Positions 18,494 through 26,805 of a stretch of 40,266 nt of DNA are shown here, one piece after another; positions within the stretch are counted from its first letter, which is position 1, and each line of letters begins with the position of its first letter. The DNA comes from Sphingobium sp. Ant17 (lineage in GTDB: Bacteria; Pseudomonadota; Alphaproteobacteria; Sphingomonadales; Sphingomonadaceae), in the NCBI RefSeq assembly GCF_000588875.1, contig NZ_JEMV01000024.1, positions 1,860 through 42,125 of the forward strand. Reading direction: 5' to 3'. Position numbers and translations under genes: made by a program. The notes beneath the pieces are model-generated. The model was given only the letters and a program-made list of their open reading frames with translations. It ran no database searches and had not been told where the DNA came from.

Positions 18494-19585
18494 ATGACAC
18501 GCTGGCCGCTCATTTCTTCCGCCGTTCTACTCGCCATGGTGATGGTCGCGCGTGGAGAAGCCGTACCAACAAAGAAGTCGGCCTGGAATGGCACCGCAGC
18601 AGCCGCCTATCTGGACAATCGCCTCAACTGGTGGCGTCAATGGCCCAAGGCTGAGCGGGACCATGGCACACGCTGTGTATCCTGCCACACATCCTTGCCC
18701 CATGTCCTTGCCATGCCCTCGCTCCGCAGCCAGTCAGGCAAGCAACAGCGAAGCATCGATGAGATGGCGATGTTCGATGATGTGGTGAAGCGTGTCTATC
18801 TTTGGGGTGAGGTAGAGCCTTTCTATCCCGACCAGACACGCGGCGTACCCAAGTCGGCGGAGTCTCGCGGCGTCGAAGCCGTTCTTAACGCGCTGATACT
18901 GGCGACGCGGGATCAGGAACGCGGCCATCTTGGACCCGACACGCGACAGGCCTTCGCCAATATGTGGGGCGTGCAGATGAAAGCGGGCGATCAGAAGGGT
19001 GGCTTTACCTGGCTCAACTTCCGGCTAGAACCCTTCGAGTCCCCGACAGCAATCTATTGGGGTGCGACATTGGCCGCGCTGGCTGTCGCGCGTGCGCCGG
19101 ACGGGTATGCCGCCGATCCGGTGGTTGCTCCGCAGGTTGATGCACTTCGCGCTTATCTGCGAACAGGTACGGGCGGCTCGCTTTATTCCCGCGCACTCAT
19201 CCTGTGGGCTGATAGCCAGCTAGGCGGCGTATTAGCCACGGATCAGCGAAGCAGGATCGTTTCGGAACTAGTCGCCTGCCAACAAGCAGACGGAGGATGG
19301 AATTTGCCGAGCCTGTCGAACTGGCAGAGGATCGACGGCTCCAGCCTGCCGCAAGAGAGCGACGGATATGCCACTGCCATAGTAGCGGTCATTCTGCGGG
19401 AAGGGGGAGGTCCGACCAGCGCGGCGGCGCTCAAACAGGCACAGGCTTGGCTGGCGGCTCATCAAGGCAATGACGGCTCTGTCACGGCAAAGTCGATCAA
19501 CAAGGACCGCAAGCCTGAGACGGACGCCTATCTTTTCATGACAGACGAAGCGACCGGCATGGCTGCACTTGCCATGCGCCGTTAG
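18494..19585 (+). CDS. secreted protein with CxxCH heme motif and squalene-cyclase-like toroid
   Basis: 363 residues with a signal peptide (WPLISSAVLLAMVMVARG). CVSCH at 61-65 is a classical c-type heme attachment motif. The rest is alpha-helical with terpene-cyclase/prenyltransferase-type repeats: QQADGGWNLPSL (about residues 265-276) and HQGNDGSV near 330 are QW-like motifs. The DxDD and VxDCTAE catalytic motifs of squalene-hopene cyclase are not visible. So it is probably a periplasmic heme-bearing binding or redox protein rather than a cyclase. The ATG has AGGA 7 bases upstream. I do not know a characterised homolog. Confidence 0.7.
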   Translation: MTRWPLISSAVLLAMVMVARGEAVPTKKSAWNGTAAAAYLDNRLNWWRQWPKAERDHGTRCVSCHTSLPHVLAMPSLRSQSGKQQRSIDEMAMFDDVVKRVYLWGEVEPFYPDQTRGVPKSAESRGVEAVLNALILATRDQERGHLGPDTRQAFANMWGVQMKAGDQKGGFTWLNFRLEPFESPTAIYWGATLAALAVARAPDGYAADPVVAPQVDALRAYLRTGTGGSLYSRALILWADSQLGGVLATDQRSRIVSELVACQQADGGWNLPSLSNWQRIDGSSLPQESDGYATAIVAVILREGGGPTSAAALKQAQAWLAAHQGNDGSVTAKSINKDRKPETDAYLFMTDEATGMAALAMRR

Positions 19586-19601
19586 AGATCGGCAGGCATA
19601 G

Positions 19602-19618
19602 GTTGACCTTTGGTCAAC
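19602..19618. promoter_or_regulatory. perfect dyad GTTGACC-TTT-GGTCAAC
   Basis: A 7-base perfect inverted repeat with 3-base spacer, 17 bases after the toroid gene and about 140 before the transglutaminase gene. It could be an operator or a weak terminator; no T-run follows. Confidence 0.35.
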
Positions 19619-19754
19619 TTTCATAGGCCAGATTTCCTTCGCCAAGTGCAGACGTTCGGCTTAGGTCGTGGAGAGTGTCGCCCGTCAACCGCAAGGTGCC
19701 GGTACATTTTCGAGACCGCAGAATGAACGGCGGTCGCCATTTCGAGGCTCCTCC

Positions 19755-20579
19755 ATGCTCATTCGCGCCGGCTACAATATCAGTTTCATGACGCAGCAGC
19801 CCACGCCGATGCTGGCGGCGCTGAGCGTGCATCCCACACGCAACCGTGATTTGCGCACAGCACAGCGGATCATGACCGACCCCGATATCCCGCTTTACGA
19901 TTATATCGACATATTCGGAAATATCTGCTCCCGGCTGACACTGCCAATAGGAACCACGACAATCTCCTGCGGCTTCGTGATTGAAGACCCCTTCGAACCG
20001 GACATCGTGGCACCAGAGGCGCAACAACTGCCCATCGAGCAGTTACCAGACGATGTGCTTCTCTACTTGCTCGCCACCCGCTATTGTGAAACCGATCGGC
20101 TGAGCGAAATCGCCTGGTCGCTTTTTGGCGGAAGGCCCAAGGGGTGGAGCCTGGTGCAGGACATCGTCTCTTTCGTCCATGAATGGATCACCTTCGACTA
20201 TGGCAAGGCGCATCCCGGCAAATCCGCCTGGGACGCCTACCAGCAGCGGGAGGGCGTTTGCCGCGACTATGCCCATCTCGCCATCACTCTTTGCCGCTGC
20301 ATGAACGTGCCTGCCCGCTATTGCACGGGCTATATGGGTGACATGGACTTACCCGCGCTGGTGGGCGATATGGACTTCTCCGCCTGGTTCGAGGCCTATA
20401 TCGGCGGACAGTGGTATGTGTTTGACGCCCGCCACAACCGGCCCCGCCGGGGACGCATACTGATGGCGAGAGGCCGAGACGCGACCGACGCCGCCCTCAC
20501 CACCAGCTTTGGCACGGCAATTCTCACTCGGTTCGAGATCTACACCGATGAAGACCGGCTCGGACATTTGAAACGCTGA
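19755..20579 (+). CDS. transglutaminase-like cysteine protease-fold protein
   Basis: 274 residues: an N-terminal beta domain (about 1-105) and a transglutaminase-like domain. The nucleophile is the Cys of EGVCRDYAHLAITLCR. The stretch that normally holds the catalytic His (HAWxE) reads DFSAWFEAY, with Ser in place of His, while the Asp follows in FDARHN. Members of this alphaproteobacterial family act as peptidases or are inactive scaffolds; substrate unknown. ATG 19755 fits the usual N-terminus (LIRAGYNISF). An upstream in-frame ATG has no family similarity. Confidence 0.82.
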   Translation: MLIRAGYNISFMTQQPTPMLAALSVHPTRNRDLRTAQRIMTDPDIPLYDYIDIFGNICSRLTLPIGTTTISCGFVIEDPFEPDIVAPEAQQLPIEQLPDDVLLYLLATRYCETDRLSEIAWSLFGGRPKGWSLVQDIVSFVHEWITFDYGKAHPGKSAWDAYQQREGVCRDYAHLAITLCRCMNVPARYCTGYMGDMDLPALVGDMDFSAWFEAYIGGQWYVFDARHNRPRRGRILMARGRDATDAALTTSFGTAILTRFEIYTDEDRLGHLKR

Positions 20580-20670
20580 ACACGACCCTTCCCGTACATT
20601 CAACGATCCACCTGCACCTTCTAAAAGCAGGCATTCGTTTAACGAACACGGGCTTCTGCCAGGCGTTGCA

Positions 20671-21006
20671 TCAACCGGATTTGCGCTTGGTCCTGACCTT
20701 GGGAGCAGGCAATTCCTGGGATGTGATACGAACGATCTCGGCAAGCCACTCACGGTCATCCCACTTTTCCGCGTCGATCAGGAGACAGGGCTTTGCACCG
20801 GGATATGGAGGGGCTTCTTCCGCATCGGCAGCGAATGCGCGCCCTCTAACCGTGGGCTTTACGAATAGGTGGTCGTCGCAGACCAATGCGACCATTTTCC
20901 CATCGCAATAAATGCCGAATTCGCCAAACATCGCCTTGGCTGAAACGGTGCCGCCGCCCGCCATCTGCTCAACAAGAAATTCAACGGTTTTACGATCGGA
21001 CGCCAT
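20671..21006 (-). CDS. TfoX N-terminal domain protein
   Basis: 111 residues matching the TfoX/Sxy N-terminal domain (MFGEFGIYCDGKMVALVCDD ... LFVKPT ... ). The C-terminal TfoX domain is absent, as in many alphaproteobacterial members. Gammaproteobacterial TfoX/Sxy regulates competence; the function of single-domain forms is unknown. The start is ATG at 21004-21006 (MASDRKTVEF); an upstream in-frame ATG at 21090 is possible. It converges with the transglutaminase gene. Confidence 0.8.
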   Translation of the reverse strand: MASDRKTVEFLVEQMAGGGTVSAKAMFGEFGIYCDGKMVALVCDDHLFVKPTVRGRAFAADAEEAPPYPGAKPCLLIDAEKWDDREWLAEIVRITSQELPAPKVRTKRKSG

Positions 21007-21139
21007 AAGGCGATATCGCCGGTCCTGATGAAAAGGTCGAGGGTCAATCGACCCTTCCAAGACGTTCAGCCGCCGATTTCCACTCATCAAGATCAGACAG
21101 GCCGCTTTTCCATCTCGCTAACGCAGGATGGCCGACTAG

Positions 21140-21981
21140 GGTCAGGACTCATTGATTGATCCAGAATATAACGGTCGCGGCGATGCAGATGGCGGACATG
21201 AAGGTATGGGCGCAACGATCGTAGCGCGTGTGGATGCGCCGCCAGTCCTTGATCCTGCCGAACATATTCTCGACTTTGTGCCGCTGTCTATAGAGCGCCG
21301 TGTCGTGTGGAATGGGCACTTTCCGGTTCCCCTTTGACGGGATGCAGGCCGTGATCTTGCAGTCGGCCAGTGCCGCGCGGAACCAGTCGGCGTCATAGCC
21401 CTTGTCGCCCAGCAGGACCTTTGCCTTCGGGAAGGCATCGATCATCAGTGCAGCGCCCTTATAATCGCTCATCTGCCCTTCACTGAGCAGCATGATGAGC
21501 GGTCGCCTTTGCCATCGCATACGGCATGTAGCTTGGATTTCAGGCCGCCTTTGGTGCGTCCGATACGTCGGGGAACATCCCCTTTTTAAGCAGGCTTGCC
21601 GCCGTCCGGTGTGCTTTCAGGTGGGTTGCATCGATCATCAACTGGTCGGGCTTGCCGCCCTTTGCTGCCAAGCCAGCGAAGATTTTGTTGAACACGCCGA
21701 GCCTGCTCCAGCGGATGAAACGATTGTAGATCGTCTTGTGTGGGCCATACTCCTTGGGCGCGTCGCGCCACATCAGCCCGTGCTTGATGACGTAAATGAT
21801 CCCAGACACTATCCGCCGATCATCCACTCTTGGCACCCCATGAGACAAGGGAAAATACGGCTCGATCCGGCGCATCTGCGCCTCACTCAGCAGAAACGGA
21901 ACATCCATCGGCAGCGCCTCCTAACGCTGCTATTGAATCAACCCATCACCCAATGCGCAAGCAATTTAACAGGTCCTGACC
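21140..21981 (-). mobile_element. IS5-family (IS427-group) insertion sequence
   Basis: An 842-base element bounded by inverted ends GGTCAGGAC (21140-21148) and GTCCTGACC (21973-21981). It is flanked on both sides by CTAG (21136-21139, 21982-21985), the target duplication. It encodes a two-frame DDE transposase on the minus strand. Length, ends and frameshifted transposase fit the IS427 group of IS5. Confidence 0.9.
21149..21908 (-). pseudogene. IS427-type transposase (OrfA/OrfB), frameshifted
   Basis: OrfA (21908-21540) begins MDVPFLLSEAQMRRIEPYFP and holds the N-terminal DNA-binding and first catalytic region (LMIDATHLKAHRT). At CTTAAAAAGG (about 21585-21594) a -1 slip leads into KGDVPRRIGRTKGG, the normal programmed frameshift of this group. 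A second break is not normal: near 21504-21506 one base is missing in GKGRPLIMLL, throwing the frame before LLSEGQMSDYKGA. OrfB then continues to 21149 with GDKGYDADWF and the final RRHKVENMFGRIKDWR acidic motif. As written the copy cannot make full transposase. Confidence 0.82.
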
Positions 21982-22200
21982 CTAGCTGACATGAGCATCC
22001 GGTCGCTCCAACGAAGGAAACAGCCATCACCTGCGGATCTTTGGGAAGGTTCATCCGGGCCGCTAACTGGCAATCGGCTGTTGACGAGGTGGCCTGTGGA
22101 TCGAGTAGTATGATATCCCACGGGGCACTATGGGGTTGTCGTCGCGCCGCCGCTATTTGTACCGGTCACGCAATCGCTGTGCGAGAAAGGAACATCAATC

Positions 22201-23786
22201 GTGACGCCACGTGCCGCCATCCAGCAGATTGCACGCCTGGTTCGGGACGATATCCGCTCGGGCGAACTGTCGCCCCGAGCCCACAGCGTCGGAGATATGT
22301 TAGCGGCGCAACCCGAAGCCTTACTGCTGATCGTCGACCTCACCGGTGCCGAAGGGCGCAAGAAGCGCCCTGACGCCACGATGCATCACGCATATTCGTT
22401 CATGCTTGGCCAGACTCTCGAGCACCTTCGTCAGCGAAGCGAAGCCGGCAACGGCCATGCGACGATGGCCATAGAGAATGTCAGGGCAGCGATCGCTCAG
22501 CAGATGCGTATTGGCAAGCTCGTGCCGACGGCAGCGATGGCCCTTGTCTCTGCGTTTTCACGGGCTGGAATCGAGGTGGGGGAGGATATACGCAGCGCAA
22601 TGGATCATGCGATGACCCAGACCGGAGCGGGCCAGCATAGTCTCCCGACGCCCGATGTTGACGAGATGTTGAAGGACTTGGTGAAAGCCTGTGAGGGCGA
22701 TCCCTTCCTGATCCAGAGCCAGTTCGCTGAGTTGATGGCAGCCATGCCTCCCGGGCTGCAACTCAGTCTGTTGGAAGGACTCGTCCTCGCCGACGATTCC
22801 AGTCTGCGCGAGGCCGCTATCGGTTGGCTTCTGGCAGACCCTGCGATCGCTACGCCGTTAGCCTCCATGATCGAAGAGACCGCCGGACGAGGGCTTGTAA
22901 CAGCAACGTCGGTTACGAACCTCATGCTGATCCGCAACTGGGTGTCGGAAGATCGGCGTCGTGCGATCGACGCGATCATCAGATCTGCGCGCACTGTCGG
23001 ATCGGTGCCGGACAAGCGCCCTGCAATTCAGGTCAGGGAACTTCTGATATCCGAGCGCGATGGAGCGGGAGCCCAAAGCATATTCGCAGCGATCAAGCAG
23101 GGCAGAAAGAACGCGCTTGTATCGATACTGATCAAACAGGGCCATGGTGTGCGAGACGCTGGGTAGCGGGCTCGCTAAGCAGGCTCGAGATCGAAGACAT
23201 GCTTGACCATATGGCGTCCGAGATGTCGGTCCATGAAACGACAGCCGAAGATACAGCCTTAATCCTGAGCAGCGCCCTGGCGGACGGCCCGCATGACTCA
23301 ACACCACCGTTTGGCCTCGTTCAGGCTATCATGCTTATCGGGCTTTCGGATGTCGCGCCCAAATTTGTCTCGGTGGATGATCTTGTTGCCTCGATGCTTA
23401 CGGGCGCCGACGCAGCTGTAACCGATGCCAAGGCGGTAGACAGGGCAGTGCGCGCCTCGGGCCGGTGGCTGGCGACTAACCCTCAGCTCGATTCCTGGTT
23501 TGAGAATGGCGACGACGTTGCCGCAGCGATCAAAGGCAAGCGCAAGATCGAAGACCGGATCGTTGCGATTATCGAGACGGTGCTGGAACCGAAGCGGGCC
23601 TATTGGGCCAATGTCGTCGCTTGGAGTGCATTCGCACAGCGAGGTGACGGCCACGGTTCAGATTGGATCGAAATGGCGCTCGTCGCTCGTGAGATGGCTT
23701 CGGAACGACCTCTGAGCGAGATTCCACTAGCGCGCTTCATCGCCGTGCAAACGGCGGAAGCTGCCCGGGCATCATCAGCGAATTAA
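22201..23786 (+). pseudogene. hypothetical helical protein, single-base frameshift
   Basis: Two frames join into one 528-residue protein if a base is added near 23160: the first ends ...GHGVRDAG-stop, the second continues WVAGSLSRLEIEDMLDHM to 23786. The total length then divides exactly by three. The sequence is almost wholly alpha-helical, with HEAT-like stretches (SLREAAIGWLLADP) and no membrane segment or catalytic motif that I recognise. The GTG start at 22201 is preceded by AAAGGA. It sits between the IS and the CBASS region; no functional link is evident. Function unknown. Confidence 0.7.
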
Positions 23787-24141
23787 TTCGGCGCCGGATA
23801 CGCCATGCGGAACCTGCTGGTCGGCTATTGGGAATCTCTTACAACCGGCTAGGGCGCGTAGCTGACGTCCCGCCGTCGACCCTTTGTGGTCCTTCCCGAT
23901 CGCTTTTTCATTCCCGGTAAGCGGACATAGGCCAACGTGCGATTGTCGGCTTCTCCACGTCCGAAAGGTTGGACGATCCGGCAAGTCCGCTTCCCGGCGG
24001 CAAACTGGCTGGAGCGGTCGTTCGTTCAACTAGAGGGCGCGCCGCACTTAGTGCGGAAGAAGACAGCAGTATCGCGCAATCTTGCAGCCAAGAAGCATGA
24101 CTTAAGCCCCTTTCGCATTTGTACAGGTCAAACTTTGGATC
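23787..24141. other. 355-base intergenic stretch with a palindrome
   Basis: No recognisable gene. It contains the 15-base palindrome CCGCACTTAGTGCGG at 24042-24056 (7-1-7), which could be an operator or hairpin downstream of the CBASS operon's last gene. No T-run follows. Confidence 0.45.
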
Positions 24142-24701
24142 TCATTTCCCTTGAAGTACAAGCTTTGCTTGGATCAACCGGAATATCTCCGCCTGATAGC
24201 GAGCATCGGCCAAGGCATCGTGGGTGCCGGTGAGGGTCGGCGATACTTTCTGCGCGATCCGGCTCGACCGGGTGTCCGCCCAGGAACAGCCCGTAGCTCC
24301 CATATACATCGCTTTGATATCGAGCGCAGTGAAGCCGAACGGGTTCTCCCCGAGGAAGCGATGGAAATAGTAATTGATAAACGACCAGTCGAAGGGAGCG
24401 TTGAATCCGACGAATATGACGGTCGCATCATCGCCGCCCAGATCACCCAGCCATTGCGCGAATTTCTTCATGGCTAGGCGGGGATCATCCCCGGTCTGCG
24501 CCAGCGTCTCCAGCGAGAGCCCGGTCACTTCGAGAGCCTTGGGATCGAACTTTATCGCCGACCGGCTTCAGTTCACAGGCAAAACGCCTCTTCCGGTGCA
24601 AAGACCGAGCAGGCGCCGATCGAAAGCAGGCTGTATTCGCCGGGGATCGGTCCCGCCGTTTCCACGTCCACCGATACGAATATCTCGCGCTTGTCGCTCA
24701 T
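24142..24701 (-). pseudogene. DEDDh 3'-5' exonuclease, last gene of CBASS operon, two frameshifts
   Basis: Reading through two extra bases (one near 24575, one in an A run at 24551-24553) gives a 185-residue DEDDh exonuclease. The motifs are [10 protein letters not shown] (DxE), [12 protein letters not shown] (second Asp) and [13 protein letters not shown] (HxAxxD). These remove 3' nucleotides from DNA or RNA in relatives such as the DNA polymerase III epsilon subunit. The ATG (24699-24701) overlaps the stop of the preceding effector-like gene by four bases (ATGA), so it belongs to the same operon. Exonucleases of this type have been recorded as rare CBASS accessories (called Cap18, as I recall). 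As written the frame is broken. Confidence 0.78.
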
Positions 24702-25417
24702 GAGATCAGTGGCTCCGTCGGCACGAGAGAGGGACGATTGCGGATCGCATTCCAATGCTCGCGAAAAGCACGCTTGCGATCCTCTGCGCTACCGCTGACC
24801 TTCCAGTGGAGACCGGAGAAGGTTGTGATGTCGAACGGCAGGCTGGCACCTTCACGCACCATGACCATGGTGGGCAGGCAGCGACCAAGGGCATAGCCCA
24901 GTTCCAGGAAGCAGTTGGGCCGCGCTCCAGTGATGTCGGCCAGGACGATGCTGCTGCGGTGCAGCTTGGCGAATATCTCCTGATCGATGCGGGCATGCTC
25001 ATAGGCTTGCCGTCCGTCGATGATGACCAGGCGATAGCCCAGTTCATCCTCGATAACCGGCTTTACAACCAGATCGAAAAAGGTCTGCACATCTTCATAA
25101 TCGTCGAGATCAGGATTAAGCAGTCGGACCGCGAACGCTTTTGGTCGTTCCAACGCCTCTAACAGATCGACCAGTGCCGCTATGCGGTCCGGGATCTTCT
25201 GCCGGCTTGGAAAGCCGACCCGGTTGATCCAGTCATGAGCATCGCCATCGTCCGCAATCTGGAACAGGCGGCGGGTCTGACTGCTGGCCAGACCAAAATT
25301 GTAGAGCCGCCGCGCGCCCTTCGTCTCAGCGCAGAGCGGGAGGTTGAGCGGCACGATCGGCTTGGCCACGCTGCCAGAGATATGGATGCGGCGTCCGAAC
25401 AGCGGGGAGCGCGCCAT
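24698..25417 (-). CDS. nucleoside-deoxyribosyltransferase/TIR-like protein, probable CBASS effector
   Basis: 239 residues. The N-terminal ~95 residues (starting [15 protein letters not shown]) match nothing I recognise. The C-terminal half is the nucleoside 2-deoxyribosyltransferase/TIR-like fold: [36 protein letters not shown], then [16 protein letters not shown] with the conserved Glu that in this superfamily acts on N-glycosidic bonds. An NAD- or nucleotide-cleaving role is inferred. The ATG shares one base with the TRIP13 stop (TGATG), and its stop overlaps the exonuclease start. In type III CBASS the slot after TRIP13 is the effector slot, often NucC. The N-terminal part may sense the cyclic nucleotide. 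Confidence 0.72.
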   Translation of the reverse strand: MARSPLFGRRIHISGSVAKPIVPLNLPLCAETKGARRLYNFGLASSQTRRLFQIADDGDAHDWINRVGFPSRQKIPDRIAALVDLLEALERPKAFAVRLLNPDLDDYEDVQTFFDLVVKPVIEDELGYRLVIIDGRQAYEHARIDQEIFAKLHRSSIVLADITGARPNCFLELGYALGRCLPTMVMVREGASLPFDITTFSGLHWKVSGSAEDRKRAFREHWNAIRNRPSLVPTEPLIS

Positions 25418-26312
25418 CACTTGTCCTCCATGACAGGCGAAGCATGAAGCGTCGCGGCAACCGAAAGCAGATCGTCGAAACACAAGGCGCGATCCGGATA
25501 GGCCTGGGCCAGCGCCGTTGGATAGAGCCGCGTGCGGATATCGGAATAGGTCCAGGGCGGGCGCCCCTCCTGTGCGGCCGTCGCCCGCACCAGTTGGGCA
25601 ATCTGGGCCGCCCCCGCATCAAGGCCGGCCAGATCCATCTGGAAGAGTTGCCCGCGCTCCTGGTCCGATGGGCGGCGGAACTCCTCGATGATGGCGGCAC
25701 GGCGCCGCAGCGCGGCGTCGAGAACGGACAGACGGTTGGTGCACAGAATCACAACGATCCGGCCGCCATATTGGCGCAGGTCATCCACGCCCTGAATGAG
25801 CGTGTTGACAGCCACCTTGTCTTCATGATGGCTGTGATCCTGCGATCGGGAAGCGCCGAGCTGTCGCCTTCATCGATGATGAGGATCGCGCGCCGGCTCT
25901 TACCCGCCGCCTGGACGACCTTGTGGAAGGCCTCGGTGATGAGGCTCCCCATTTCGCCGACCATGCCATTGCCGCGTACCCGGTTCGACAGCTTGAACAG
26001 CATCGAATCCGAACTTCTCGACTCCGCGACAAGGCGGTTGGCGATACATTCCGCCGTCGCCGTCTTGCCGGTGCCGACGTCCCCGTGGAAAATCACCAGC
26101 GGATATTGCTCGGCGACCAGATCGCACAGGGCAAGCTTGCCGCCATGCTTTTGACGGTTCCAGTCGCCCAGGGCGCTGACGTTAAGCAATAGGCGGAGTT
26201 GGTCGTGAACGCGGGTGTAACGGACATCGAACCCCAACAACCGCTTCTCGCGCGCAGCCAGCACATCGCTGGGGAGCGCGACTTCGCTATCGAAGATACT
26301 CGGCTGGCTCAT
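25417..26312 (-). pseudogene. cap6: TRIP13/Pch2-like AAA+ ATPase (Cap6), frameshifted
   Basis: With one base restored within 25851-25860 this is a 298-residue AAA+ protein. Walker A is GDVGTGKT (about 77-84), Walker B ILIIDEGDS (about 143-151), sensor 1 VVILCTNRL, and arginine-finger region DAALRRRAA. In type III CBASS, TRIP13 disassembles the active HORMA-cyclase complex and prevents self-activation. The start is ATG 26310-26312, with AGGA upstream; it overlaps the HORMA gene's stop by four bases. As written, translation would diverge after GDSSALP and lose sensor 1 and the arginine finger. A broken Cap6 with intact partners would be risky for the cell, which is one reason to check the base call. 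Confidence 0.85.
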
Positions 26313-26803
26313 GCGGCCCAATCCTTGCGCTGCATGCCATAGGCACTGCTGACATAGTTGCGCCCACCCGACGAACTCAGGCTGGAATGGCTAGTGTCGT
26401 CATATGACGTGGTCCAACCAATCTTCAGCTTGCCGCTGGTGGCCCGGCGAGCTTCGTCGGTATAGGCAGGGGTGTAGCTGATGACGATCCGCAGCGTCGC
26501 ACCCGACAGGCGGGGCCAGAGCACGCCGCCGGGGCGGCTCGTGGTCAGGCCGCCGGCATCGGTGTCGACATTGAAGCGGACGGCCTTCTTCTCGACCCCG
26601 TATTGGAGCAAGGTGAGATCGACCCAGGCGAGATACCCTGCCTTGGCCAGCACCTCGATGTCATGGGCATAGTTGGCCGCTTCCGCAGCCGTCCATGTGC
26701 CGGTGCTGTCGGCGATCATCGTGAGATCTGCCTTCACCCGCCGCACGACATTCTCAACATCGGTCGTCGTATAGGTGGCGGATGCGGTTCGCGTCTGGCT
26801 CAT
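26309..26803 (-). CDS. cap7: bacterial HORMA-domain protein (Cap7)
   Basis: 164 residues of the CBASS HORMA family (DVENVVRRVKADLTMIA, YAHDIEVLAKAGYLAWVD, SRPGGVLWPRLSGATLRIVISY). The C-terminal SSGGRNYVSSAYGMQRKDW is the kind of tail that the HORMA safety belt can bind as an internal closure motif. In type III CBASS it recognises phage peptides and then activates the CD-NTase. ATG 26801-26803 has GGAGG 7 bases upstream. It lies 2 bases after the CD-NTase stop and overlaps the TRIP13 start. The frame is intact. Confidence 0.88.
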   Translation of the reverse strand: MSQTRTASATYTTTDVENVVRRVKADLTMIADSTGTWTAAEAANYAHDIEVLAKAGYLAWVDLTLLQYGVEKKAVRFNVDTDAGGLTTSRPGGVLWPRLSGATLRIVISYTPAYTDEARRATSGKLKIGWTTSYDDTSHSSLSSSGGRNYVSSAYGMQRKDWAA

Positions 26804-26805
26804 GG

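Noticed and set aside
18494..19585. Squalene-hopene cyclase
   Set aside because: QW-like repeats are present but the DxDD catalytic motif is not, the protein is about half the length, and it has a signal peptide with a heme motif.
21540..21908. Treating the OrfA/OrfB break at the A-run as a mutation
   Set aside because: The CTTAAAAAGG slip into KGDVPRRIGRTKGG is the normal programmed -1 frameshift of IS427-type elements; only the second break is abnormal.
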